Assembly: GCA_001986395.2 (NCBI GenBank) | Contig: MQVO02000017.1 | Span: 310,001 to 374,000 of the forward strand | Reading direction: 5' to 3' | DNA from: Irpex lacteus | Taxonomy: Eukaryota > Basidiomycota > Agaricomycetes > Polyporales > Irpicaceae | DNA: 64,000 nt | Shown: in pieces, positions 1-9,770 of the stretch | How positions within the stretch are numbered: position 1 is the stretch's first letter | Layout of the letters: each line of letters starts with the position of its first letter | Notes under the pieces: model-generated | Told to the model about the DNA's origin: nothing | Databases searched by the model: none | What the model saw: the letters and a program-made list of their open reading frames with translations, nothing else | Made by a program: the position numbers and the translations under genes

Positions 1-833
1 TCGGGCGAGCGCTCGAAAGCATACTCGACTTCGAGAATGAAGATCTTGAAGCTGATGAAGAAGAATGCCCCGTAAAGGCTACATCACCGTGGATGGGAAC
101 GAGGGAAACTGGAAGAATGTACAGTGCACATCTTAGTTTTAAAGGCATGAATCACTTCAAGGTTTGTAACGACTGGCTTGCCACTGGTTATTCGATCCCG
201 CCGTCGGGCGTAGCTGGTCCTTACGTTTCTGACTTGTTACCTGTTGCTGCATCCCCTGCCCCCTTGCAGGCTTTGTTATATCCCTTCTATCATGTCAATT
301 ATCAATGGTTTATGCTTGCGTGACATTGCGTCATTGCGGTTGACTCGTTTGTGCTCCCATTTGTGTGACACAATGTGTGACATCTGAGTAGACGCTGGCT
401 GTCCACAGTCGAGGATTTATCATGACTGAATTTGCACATATAGATGTCCCATCTTCTCTACAGCATCTCTTATAAGTGTTCTGTACAAGATAAAAGTCCC
501 AGAAAGCTACTGTTGTGTATGCTAATGTGCTCACGAAACTGTCTCCCGAGAGTGAGAGTGATTGTGTCTATCACAACTGTGAATGTGTGCATGTGTTTGA
601 ACGGTGAGTCCTATACATAGGACTCGTCTCCTTACATCGCTAGCTTATATGACTATGTACATATGGCCCAGTGCTACTTGACACGTGCTTTGTAAAGTCA
701 AGGTGTCAGCTTTGAGACGTGTCACAATCTCGTCGTACCCTCAACCATTCGTTCTGCTCACGGTTAAGTGCTCACCAGTGCAGGGTGCAGGGTGATGTGA
801 TACATCTTCGAGGCCCACTGGCACTGATCCTAC
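1..833. other. Left-edge region without a supported gene
   Basis: No gene is supported here. A plus-strand frame is open from base 3 to 323 and starts with an acidic stretch (FENEDLEADEEE). It could be the last exon of a gene running in from the left, but the rest looks like untranslated sequence and nothing is recognisable. The stretch 324-833 lies downstream of the broken dipeptidase gene on the minus strand and should hold its 3' exons, but I could not recognise any. Confidence 0.3.
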
Positions 834-898
834 TTGCCCTTCCTCAGTGCCGATCAACTCCAGGATGTCGTCGGGTAGGTTGTGTGCGTGTGTGCACG

Positions 899-906
899 GT
901 GCGCGC
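899..906. repeat. Left 8-bp target-site duplication of the hAT element
   Basis: GTGCGCGC lies immediately outside the left inverted repeat. It is identical to the copy at 6321-6328. Eight base pairs is the standard target duplication of the hAT superfamily. Confidence 0.9.
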
Positions 907-928
907 TCATGATGCCGAAGTTCAGTTC
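907..928 (+). repeat. hAT left terminal inverted repeat
   Basis: Twenty-two bases from TCATGATGCCGAAG to the end of TTCAGTTC match the reverse complement of 6299-6320 with one mismatch (third base A versus G). Beyond base 22 the two ends diverge. Confidence 0.9.
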
Positions 929-1085
929 CGAACCAAGGTTCGAACCCCGAACCACTGAACCGAACGCTAGGTTCTGGTCTCGTTCAGTTCTGTTCGACGT
1001 GCTGAGAGCAATGTTCGGTCCTGGTTCTGTGGCCACGGACATACCATGAGAACCAGTTCTGAACCAGTTCGAACCGTCAGAACCG
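929..1085. repeat. hAT left subterminal GAACC/GGTTC array
   Basis: About a dozen short words of the form GGTTC, GAACC, GTTCGG and their complements occur in both orientations over roughly 150 bp inside the left terminus. A matching array sits inside the right terminus (about 6157-6298). Such subterminal clusters are typical transposase-binding regions in hAT elements; binding here is inferred. Confidence 0.7.
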
Positions 1086-1701
1086 ATAGTAAGAGAGGAC
1101 ATGCAGTGGGTGACGTCATCGGCCGAGCAGTTCCAGCAAACGGCGAAAAAACCATGCTTTATGACGTCAGTAGTCTCGATTGGCATCGCCTCCTCATGAT
1201 TTTAGTTTCAGCCACATGTGCTCAAGCCTGCCCTCACTCGCCAGTTGTGGCCAGCTTGTCATATGGTACCCACGAAGCCATGTGGTATATTGCAGCCGAA
1301 GAGACGTGTTTCTTTCGCAAAGTTGCCAGTGGTGAACCGAAGTTGAGTGATCTCTACTGCTGTACGCATCTTATGTATTCAATACATTCCCAATGTTGCG
1401 CACCTACGTATGTCTCTACTAGAGCCATAATATGCTTCTGTTCTAAGGTTCACCCTCCCAAAGCCACATACAACGTTATCATTCTTAGTTTCCGGTCTTC
1501 GCACAGGTTCGCATGGTTTGTTTGTGCGTATTGCCTGAAAGGGCAATATTCCCAAACATCCTCCCGCTAGTCCCTGATCGGTCTCTGCGTTAATTTGTTC
1601 GTCGCTTTGCTCTTCAACGCATTTTCCACTGATACATGTTTGACAGAACAGTCTCGAAATATGTAGCATGTGTAAGCTGGGCGGCCACAGCACTCTTATA
1701 C

Positions 1702-1712
1702 CTTATAAATAG
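1702..1712 (+). promoter_or_regulatory. TATA box of the hAT transposase gene
   Basis: CTTATAAATAG lies about 150 bp upstream of the chosen ATG (1852). A probable 5' UTR intron follows, with donor GTAAGT at 1769 and an acceptor ending in ACAG near 1832, just before the ATG. Confidence 0.6.
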
Positions 1713-1851
1713 GGTGTCGCCGTGTCGGTGGGAGTTTTGAAAATCGAGCCTCGACTGCGACCGAATTGTAAGTCCCTTCTCTTATATTTTGTTTATACTT
1801 CCGTCTAACCTATTTTTCTGACTTGTATACAGCACATTGGCATTCAACTCA

Positions 1852-4800
1852 ATGCGGGATATGGCTGCCGAAGAACCGTCTGCCGACTCGCGTGGCTGCG
1901 CCGTTCGTGCTGACGGTACGTTGAAGGAGGCCCATGAGATCGAATTCTATGAGTCAGAGTCCGCAACAACACCCATCAAAGAGAAACCAAGTGCGGGTAC
2001 GTAGCATATTATTCCTTACCTCAAAGACATTACCTAATCTAAAGAACCATTAACTTAGCACCACCAGCGACTGCTGGCGGTAATACTCGTGAGCAGCGTT
2101 TGAAAAAGCCGACTTGGAAGCATGCGGGGAGAGATCCATTGGCGCCAATTACCAAGTATTTCCCTCCTGCTGCATCCAAGTCGAAGAAGGCAGCTCCGTC
2201 CAAGCAGAACGACGGAGGCCAGTCTTCCAAAAAGTCCGTGTTCACTCTTTCGTCTGATGATTCCAATGAGGAAGATTTGTTTCAGCCTTCCGTGGGTTCC
2301 GAGTCGTCAGACGAAGGTGAGGAAATACCTGCTTCATCCACGAGCGAAGATGAGGAGGTTGATCATGAAAAGGTAAGTACTATTGTGCTGCATGTTGATG
2401 TTAGGATGAGTAACTCACGCGAAGTACGTTGATTAGCCGAAGAAGAGACGGAAGGTTCAGAAGACAAAGCATGCGCACAAGGCCAGACGTACACGAAAGA
2501 AGAAGCACCAGAATCCGACTCATAGCGAAGAGGAGGACGAGGCTGCGCAATATGAGCGGTCTCGTAAGCTAATTGATAGAGAGGTACGTCAAGCGATATG
2601 ACAGTGAACTGTGCTTGATACTTAAATGAGCACATTACAGACAGCTCAGGCGGAGAGGCATAGGTCTTCTCGTGGAGACGATCAACGTACACGCGATATA
2701 CGCATCATTTTCAAGGCGGCCAAACGCGAAGGAAAAAGCGGTGCGATGGAAAAAGGACATTGGTGCAAGGTGTGCAGGTAGGCTTGATTATTTGTGTCAA
2801 TTGCCGACAAGCAGGCTGAGCACATGCGTAGGTCACAACGATTAAATCTAGATGATTGTTGGTTCACAGGAGGTGGGTCGACACTTCGCGCACATATCCG
2901 CAGGTGCGTGCATGTTCGATTTTTCTTTTCATATGGGCGGACAAAAACAAATTAACCAACTTCTTTCCTCATCTATTAGAAAATGGAAGACACACGGTGA
3001 CAAGTATACAGAGGGCTGCAAGGAGCTCGGTATCAAGCCTCATGAACGTGCCCTCCCGTCAAACGACCAGAACTCCGCTGCAGCGGACACCGAGCCATCT
3101 CAGACAACGTTAGACAGTTTCGTTCAGCCTGCCTGGACGAAGGAGGGACTGTTGGACCATATTATTCAGCTATTTGTGACCGCTGACTTGGTATGTATAT
3201 TTGTTGCGCCCTCACTGCGCTGACAGTGTTTGAACTTATATGGATACTCTTGTAGCCTTTTCAACTAGTCGAACGACAGTCGTTTCGAGGCATCTTGAAA
3301 TTCATGCGTCCTGGACTCAAGGAATCCGACATTCCGCATCGCACAAAGATTACCGAAGCAGTCCAGGAACGTGCGGCCATTGTTCAAGAACGCCTCCGTG
3401 AGGAAATGCAGGTGAGCTCTTGTGTTTCATTTCTCAGAGGTCGCCGCACATCCTGAAATACTTTAGAATGTACCAGGCCAGATCTCTCTAACATTTGACT
3501 CTTGGACGTCTGCTTCAATGGATCCATATCTGGCTGTGACTGCTCACTACATCAGTGTCTCTCCTAAGGCTTCGACGCTCCCTGAATGGGAGCTGAAATC
3601 GAAGATCTTGGGATTTGCACCAATTGAAGGTAATCATGGTGGCGCAAATACTGCTGCAGTCATTCTGCGAGTCGTTGATCGCTACAAAATTCGTCGTAAG
3701 GTGTGTAACAGTCTTCATATGATCTACGAGCGAAAGAAAGGCGAACTAATTATTACCCAAAGCTGGGATGGTTGACTTCCGACAATGTCCGCACAAATGA
3801 CAAGTGTATGCGCATTCTACAGCGCTGCCTCGAAGATCCCACTTGGACCGCTGCTGAGCGACGCGCACGGTGTATCGAGCATATCATGCATATTACTGCG
3901 AGAGACGTCATTACTACTGTCTGCCCAGCACCGACACAGTTCAAGAAGGCGCAACAACAATCTGACAGTGAAGGCGACTCGGAGTATGGGAGCGATAACT
4001 TTGATGGGGACAAAGACGAAGATGAGGACGCAGAAACCGTCGATTTTGAAGCGAACAACGTTCTCGGAAAGCTTCTGGCCCTTATTAATCAGGTATGCAT
4101 ATTTTTAATATGCTGATATCACTACTCACAGGTGGATATGTCGCCAGATACGTGCTTCGCCACAGGCCCGAGCCTATTTCGAAACAACCTGCTCGGAAGA
4201 GGGGCTAAAGCCGCTGCAGCTCTTAAAATGGGTTCGCACCCGGTGGGGCTCAATGTATGACCTTCTTGAGCGTGCAATAACCCTGCGCAAGGTAAGTGAG
4301 TCTTTATGCAGATGCAAATTGGTTTTTTCCGCAGCCCAGATGCTGTGACTCGGATCTGACGTGCACTTTTGTAGGGCATCAATAAATTCTGTCGGAATGC
4401 AGACGACAGCCCGCAGGTTCCGCAGCTGAAGAACAAGGAATATAGTGACTATCGGATCACAAATCAGGAGTGGGATCTTCTTTCCGTTCTTAAGGAAGTA
4501 CTAGAGGTGCGTTTCGAATCACTGTCTGAGTCCTCAGTCTTTAGCTGAAACTTCTATTGCTATACTTGTTGCAATCTAGGAACCTCGGAAGGCACAGGCG
4601 TCGTTCTCTGCAGAATCAAAGCCCACAGTATGGAAGGTTTTGATGGCACTAGAGTGCATGCGCGATAAGTGGACAACAATGGCAGATGATCCGCGATATG
4701 AATTAGTTCGTGAAGGTATTCAAGCCGGACTTGCAAAGCTGAGCAAGTGGTACAAAGCCATAGAGGCAACCGACTTGTACTTCATCTGTATAGGTAAGTC

Positions 4801-5742
4801 TGTCTCAATGCTTCGTCTTCTTACAATAATGCTCAATGAGTACGACACGTAGCTCTCAATCCTGCAGTCAAAACATATTATACAGCGAAGAAATGGGACT
4901 CAGCACGCCACAAGAAGGGCATGAAAGCGTTCGAAGCAAGAGTAAGCCACTCGTCCGGTATAAACCGCCAGTTCAACTGACACTCACTCCTTCTATCCTA
5001 TCCAGTTTGACCGGTATGCAGCGGCCTACAAGTCGGACTTGAGGGCATCGTCTGGCCCTTCAGGTTTGCCAAGGGACACGCAACGATATCCCGATTCGCT
5101 TCATGCTGCCTCTGCACATCCAGGTACAGTAACGTTTATTTATTACTGAAGTCATCACGATTCACAGGGCTCTCATCAAAACGTACTTATAGGAAATACT
5201 GCAAAATCCCTCGGTTATGGATCTCTCTGGCTACAGGAAGCGTTGGCGGAAGTTATTGATAGCCATACACCAGATTCTCGAGAGGATCCACGGAAGGAAC
5301 TCCGCCGTTACCTCGAGGCACCTCTAGAACTCGGCCTCAGCCGAGATGATGTTGTCAAGTGGTGGGGGGTAAGCAAGGCAATAATCACTCACAGAGAAAG
5401 GAAAGCGTACTTATTTTTGACCATGTCCAGCAACACTCTGCAGAGTATCCTGTTCTGTCGAGGATGGCCCTTGATTATCTCGCTATCCAGGGTTCTTCTG
5501 TTGCCTCGGAACGTGCCTTCTCAAGCGGTGGACGCACTGGGACCAAGCTTCGTAATAGGCTTCTTCCGGACAACTTCGAAGCGATCCAAATTCTCAAAGA
5601 TGGCTATCGCACGGGGATGATCAACGCAGTCCAAGAGGCAGCCTTGCATGCGGACCTTTTTGGGCGTGAGCTTACTGATATTGAGGAGGAAGGTCCGGAC
5701 ACAATCGTCTCGGGTGACTGTCAGAATTCAAATTACGTGTAA
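1852..5742 (+). CDS. hAT transposase, BED zinc finger type, 976 aa in 16 exons
   Basis: DNA transposase for the enclosing element, acting in the nucleus. Exons: 1852-1996, 2059-2372, 2437-2583, 2641-2777, 2832-2903, 2980-3190, 3256-3411, 3467-3700, 3763-4092, 4148-4291, 4375-4506, 4580-4793, 4853-4941, 5006-5123, 5193-5368, 5431-5742. All phases join with no stop, giving 2,931 nt. Visible parts in order: an acidic Ser-rich N-terminus; a nuclear localisation signal PKKRRKV at the start of exon 3; a BED finger (WCKVC, then STLRAHI, then H and C ligands) across exons 4-6; the first RNase H-like block with LTFDSWTS; the SDNVRTND block; an acidic insert; the WVRTRW motif; LNPAVK; and a C-terminal hAT dimerisation domain (YPVLSRMALDYLAIQG, ASERAFSSGG). 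Catalytic D, D and E residues expected for hAT can be placed in these blocks but are not proven. The start follows a 5' UTR intron. Confidence 0.9.
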
Positions 5743-6156
5743 TACATTATAGCACTGATGCCTATATAGTCAATTATCATATTGCATGTCTTTGAACCAG
5801 TGTACGTGAGAAACCATGGAACAACCGACTCCCGAAGCCTCTGGTGCGCACACTGCACGAACATCACAATTTGAATGCAAGTGGCTTGCATGCGATAAGA
5901 TACTACAATGGGAGGTTTTCTTACGTGCTTATAGACATACATTTTGGAATAAATAGTGTTCTGAAGAGAACGGGTGTGAGTAAGATGGTTTGAAAACCTT
6001 TAGACTTCAGCGGATCCCTGCCACAAGCGCTCCTTACCAAGCGTTACACAACGCCTAGAAGCACTTCCGCACATTGTTCCACATTACTCACAAGTCTAGA
6101 AAGCACACTCTTGAGTGTGTTTGTGCTTGCTCTGCTAGTTGCATAATATCAGTAAC

Positions 6157-6298
6157 GGTTCGTGGTTCGAACCGGTGGGAACCAGAACCAAACCAGAATG
6201 AACCAGTTCACGCTGGTTCGGTCCCACTCAGTTCGGTCCAGGGGACTTTCCTCCTGGTTTTGGTTCTGGTTCTCTGGAATATGCCCAAGAACCGGACC
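6157..6298. repeat. hAT right subterminal GAACC/GGTTC array
   Basis: Repeated GGTTC, GAACC and GGTTCTGGTTC words run up to the right inverted repeat, mirroring the left array. The coding region ends at 5742. The stretch 5743-6156 between stop and array shows nothing else recognisable. Confidence 0.7.
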
Positions 6299-6320
6299 GA
6301 ACTGAACTTCGGCATCACGA
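6299..6320 (-). repeat. hAT right terminal inverted repeat
   Basis: Reverse complement reads TCGTGATGCCGAAGTTCAG and continues to 22 bp, matching the left terminus with one mismatch. Confidence 0.9.
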
Positions 6321-6328
6321 GTGCGCGC
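6321..6328. repeat. Right 8-bp target-site duplication of the hAT element
   Basis: GTGCGCGC, identical to 899-906. On the minus strand it directly follows the dipeptidase codons for SHSS. Confidence 0.9.
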
Positions 6329-6610
6329 AGAAGAGTGAGACCATATGATGGGTGCCTTTGAGGCTTGACGGGCTGTGTTGCCGGAGGTGTGGCTCAGGTT
6401 GACGAGTACACCGATACGGTTCATCTCGTCGATGAGGTGATACCCAAGAGGGCTATGTAGCGGTGCCCTGTGTGAGCAGGGAGCAGCAGAGAAGCAGCAA
6501 CACAACGACGCACCTCAAGTCACCCCACTTCTCGGGGAGAGTTCCGCAGGAGTCTGCGAACACGTTGTGGCAAGTGTAGGTGAGAGTGACATAGCGGGCG
6601 GGAGCGAACA

Positions 6611-7091
6611 TACATCGAGGGTGGTTGGCGTGGGGGTTGCAGGGAAGCGAGGGTAAAAGTCGCTAGGATGTTCATCGCGCTAGCTGTGCGAGGTCAGATG
6701 TGTTAGCAAGTGCAGCGAGAGCAAAGACTCACCTGCTTTGTCATTCACATTCACATTCGAACCCCCGCTGTCGTTACTACTTGTAAATCCGCGGTCTTCA
6801 ACTTCTTATTCATCGCGCAACGGCTGGAGGTAGGTCACCCGTGCGGTGTGTTTGGAGAATTCGAGCTGTGTAGTCGAGAATGCGTATGCGTGAATGAGAT
6901 GAAACGGACGAAGAGGGGGTGAAGAGAGGAGAGTCAAGGAGGGAGAGTGAGAGTAGGAGTGAGAGAGTGCAGGCGCCGAGGAGGACCGATGAACGCGACA
7001 TGAGGCTATCGACCTCCCGCTCTCACAGAATTAGCAAGCACTGTTATTATTATACGATGTACAGTAGTACTACACAGTCTAGATAGCATCC
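6611..7091. other. Intergenic region between dipeptidase remnant and threonine dehydratase pseudogene
   Basis: No gene is supported. On the minus strand a plausible intron (donor GTGAGT complement near 6733, acceptor near 6680) may belong to degraded 5' exons of the dipeptidase gene, but no family motif is readable. GA-rich low complexity occurs at 6910-6970. Confidence 0.3.
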
Positions 7092-9003
7092 TCAGCCCTG
7101 CAGATACATCTTATACACCTGATTCTCCGTCTCCTCCACATAAGGATAGCCCAAATTCCTCAAGAACTAGGCGGCACCTGTGTTCCCGCAAGCACCTTTC
7201 CCAGATCTACGTTCGAATACAAACTTCAGTAAAAAGACGAGTAGTATGAACAGTGTGATGTACCTGCGCCGTGGTTTTGATAGTGGAATAACGAGATGTT
7301 CCATCTTGAGCGGATACCTTCGAGGAAGCGACGGAGGGCTTCTGGTCGCTCAGGGGACTCTGCACGAGCATGTCAGTTCAGTCGTTACAGCCTCGTGTGA
7401 ACAGGTTATTGAAAACATACCGAAGCAAAAGATCCTCTCATTTGGCACATTGATACGACCACCGACCATATACCACGCATGACTCTTGGCGAGCTCGTCG
7501 TCGCTGATATTATGGCCCTTCATACTCAACCCGCTAAGCTGGTATAACACGTCACCGACTTCCTTCTCTCTGTTTATCTGTTTACCGCATCAAGTTTGAA
7601 GAAGAGGAATACTTGCGCTTTGACGGGGTCGTTGTAGCGATAGATGAACTCTGTTATGGCGCTGGGATGTATGACGCCGTGCAACGATATGAAAATAAGG
7701 GGAGGGTGTGTATACGAGAGAAGTACAAATAATCGGTTCTACGTACCTCCCTGCCTGTTCGGGGATTTCAGCACTGAGAAGCACTTCGCGGCCCTCACCG
7801 AGTTCGGCACGCTCTGCGACGAAGCGTAGCCGGTCAAAATGCATGTTGGCCGCGCTGACAACTGCGACAAATCGCTTGTTTGCACCGATGAGGTTGTTTT
7901 GTATGATGTGTCTCTTGAGGCCAGCACAAGAGCCAGGGCACCCGCGGGCTCCGTTATAGACATCGTCTCTAACGGGCATACACAGCATAAGTAATGGAAT
8001 GAATGTAAAGAGATGTAACACGCACCCTCAAATATGTCCTTGATAGCAGTGCATATCTCGTCCGTGTCGACAATAGCAACCCCATCCAAAAGCTCCTTGC
8101 ACATCCTAAACGGCTCCGCACTCACGATCTTCACAGCCGTCCCATCGCTAAACGGCCCAACCTCGCTCAATGTCACCCTCTCCCCCTCCTTCAAGCTCCT
8201 AGCCATCGCATCCCCATCAAACGGCTCCACACCCACCACCTTCGTCTGCAGGTTCCCTATCCGCTTGACATACGCACTGATCCCAACGACGAGCCCTCCC
8301 CCTCCCACAGCCGCGAATATCCCATCCAGCGTGTCCGCCTGCGGGATCATCTTGAGGATCTTCATACACGCCGTACCCTGTCCGGCAACAACGAGCGGGT
8401 CGGCGTCGTACGGTGGGACAAAGGTGAGTCCGTAGACTTGCGCGAGCCGCGCGCACTCGGCTTTGGCTTCGTCGAAGTCGTTGCTGTGGAGGACGACTTT
8501 GGCACTGAGGCGGGAGACATTGCGGACTTTGATGGAGGGGGTGCCGTTGGGCATGACGATGGTGCATGAGATGTCGAGTATTTGGCCGGAGAGGGCGACG
8601 CCTTGTGCGTGGTTCCCTGCGTTCGAGTGTTCATATCGATGAGACAAAACACACGAAGACGAAGTCCGTACGCACGATACTAACCAGCACTACATGTCAC
8701 CACGCCTTTTCACCGCTCGTCCTTCGGTATGTGCGCCATAAAGTTGAACGCGCTCCTGATCTTGAAGCTGAATACCTCCTGCAGGTCCTCGCGTTTTAAC
8801 CATATCTCGTTTCCGAATCGAGTACTGAGGCCTTCGCATCTGATCAGTGGAATCTCCTTGATAAGATCGTAGACTTTTGAGCTGAGGATGAGGCGCAAAT
8901 AATCCGGGGTACCGTCTGGTAGGAGGTGGTGTTTGGCGAGGCGGGGATAGGTGAGAGGTGCCGGTGCGTGCGAGGAGTATTCGAGCGTTGCTGAACTGGA
9001 CAT
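7092..9003 (-). pseudogene. Threonine dehydratase (threonine ammonia-lyase) pseudogene
   Basis: The ancestor was the PLP enzyme converting threonine to 2-oxobutanoate, the first isoleucine step, mitochondrial in fungi. Exon 1 (from ATG 9003) carries REDLQEVFSFKIRSAF with the PLP lysine. Exon 2 (8616-8026) has SAGNHAQG and the glycine loop GGGGLVVG. Exon 3 has the [18 protein letters not shown] block. Further exons keep ACT-like regulatory parts ([36 protein letters not shown]) and the usual C-terminus GYPYVEETENQVYKMYLQG. Lesions: an in-frame TGA at 8710-8712 where a Trp codon is expected; a one-base deletion near 7926; no AG acceptor visible before the exon at about 7670; an 8-bp tandem duplication at 7569-7584; and loss of frame near 7166-7176. 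The family glycine after FKIR is Ser. A functional paralogue elsewhere is expected. Confidence 0.88.
7569..7584. repeat. 8-bp tandem duplication TCTGTTTA x2, possible hAT excision footprint
   Basis: TCTGTTTA occurs twice in direct tandem inside the threonine dehydratase coding sequence. Removing one copy restores the conserved reading NREKEV on the minus strand. An 8-bp duplication is what imprecise hAT excision leaves, but a simple replication duplication would look the same. Confidence 0.7.
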
Positions 9004-9770
9004 TATGAGTACAGAAGACTCTAATGGGAACCTAGGATGAAGGTAGGAGGCAAGATATATGCTTGAATAAAACTGCCAGTGACTCACCATTATAACGCCG
9101 AGGTTGTCGACGCTTCTGGCCTCTCCAACTACGCTCGTTGAGATCATGAGCTGTTTGTTACTCTCCGAAGAGTTTAAATGAAATCATGATTGCCCGTAAT
9201 CGTAGCAGACGTGATGTTAGTCACCTGTTCGCAGATGGACGTCAGGCGTACGAACTTGAGTTCTTTTGAGTTGCACGCTGTTGCACGTGCGCCTCGTGCC
9301 GGTGATGGGGACGCTTCCTACACATCTGAGCTGATTGCGATGTCTTTCGTCTACCGGATCTTCTCAACGGCCGTGGCGAGTGCTTCCATGACAAGATGCC
9401 ACATGTGAGCTATCTGCGTCTTGTTTCTGCACACAGCTGAGCTCTCTGGCGGTAGAACTGAACGTACTCTCCCATGCTTGTGTTCTTTTCTGAGCGTCGA
9501 CGATGGACATTCCGCGTACATTCTTGTGAAAAGGGAGAAGGAATCGGTTGATTGGGAGCATTGAAACCAGGAGGGCGAGTTGAGATAAGTCTACCGCATA
9601 CCTACATGAAATGATGAGGATGCTGTATGCATACTACTGGAGGGTTTGTGTACCGAGTCATCGGGGACGGAAGAGACAAACGTGCAAAAAGGTAATCATG
9701 ATAACATAGGCATAAACTAATGTATAATAACGCATTGTAGTTTCTGAGCTAGTAACTAGTTCTATATAAA
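9004..9770. other. Intergenic region, nothing recognised
   Basis: Between the start of the threonine dehydratase pseudogene and the stop codon of the 1,087-aa gene. Short open frames exist on both strands, but none has splice-consistent extension or a recognisable motif. The part next to 9003 should contain the pseudogene's promoter and 5' UTR. Confidence 0.3.

Larger units (their letters stand above)
907..6320 (+). mobile_element. Complete autonomous hAT DNA transposon, 5,414 bp
   Basis: The element is bounded by a 22-bp terminal inverted repeat (907-928 and 6299-6320, 21 of 22 matching; outer end TCRTGATGCCGAAGTTCAG) and an 8-bp direct duplication of the target. It carries one plus-strand gene, a 16-exon hAT transposase with BED finger and hAT dimerisation domain. 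Both ends hold subterminal arrays of GGTTC/GAACC-type words. It is inserted in a minus-strand M19 dipeptidase gene. The transposase is open in every exon and both ends are present, so the copy could be active. The terminal bases are not the commonest hAT CAGGG/TAGGG form, so the exact subfamily is undetermined. Confidence 0.92.
834..6610 (-). pseudogene. M19 (membrane/renal-type) dipeptidase gene broken by a hAT transposon
   Basis: Minus-strand remnants of a peptidase M19 zinc dipeptidase lie on both sides of the hAT element. From 6610 down to 6514 an exon reads RYVTLTYTCHNVFADS. After a 46-bp intron (6468-6513) the next exon (6467 to 6329) carries [16 protein letters not shown] and WSHSSAR. 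In the family the histidines of these LSH and SHS motifs are zinc ligands. Beyond the transposon, 898-834 reads HNLPDDILELIGTEEG, the family's next conserved block, followed by a possible GT donor. With the transposon and one target duplication removed, the two halves are one base out of frame across a CA-rich stretch. The N-terminal part upstream of 6600 is degraded, so the gene was probably already decaying. Family assignment is secure; gene extent and original exon number are not. Confidence 0.75.

Noticed and set aside
2778..2869. Frameshift in the hAT BED finger
   Set aside because: An apparent frame loss disappears when the acceptor at 2831 is used; all zinc ligands are then in frame.
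8710..8712. RIP mutation as the cause of the threonine dehydratase stop
   Set aside because: The change needed (TGG to TGA) is not in a CpA context, and the pseudogene shows no flood of C-to-T changes.
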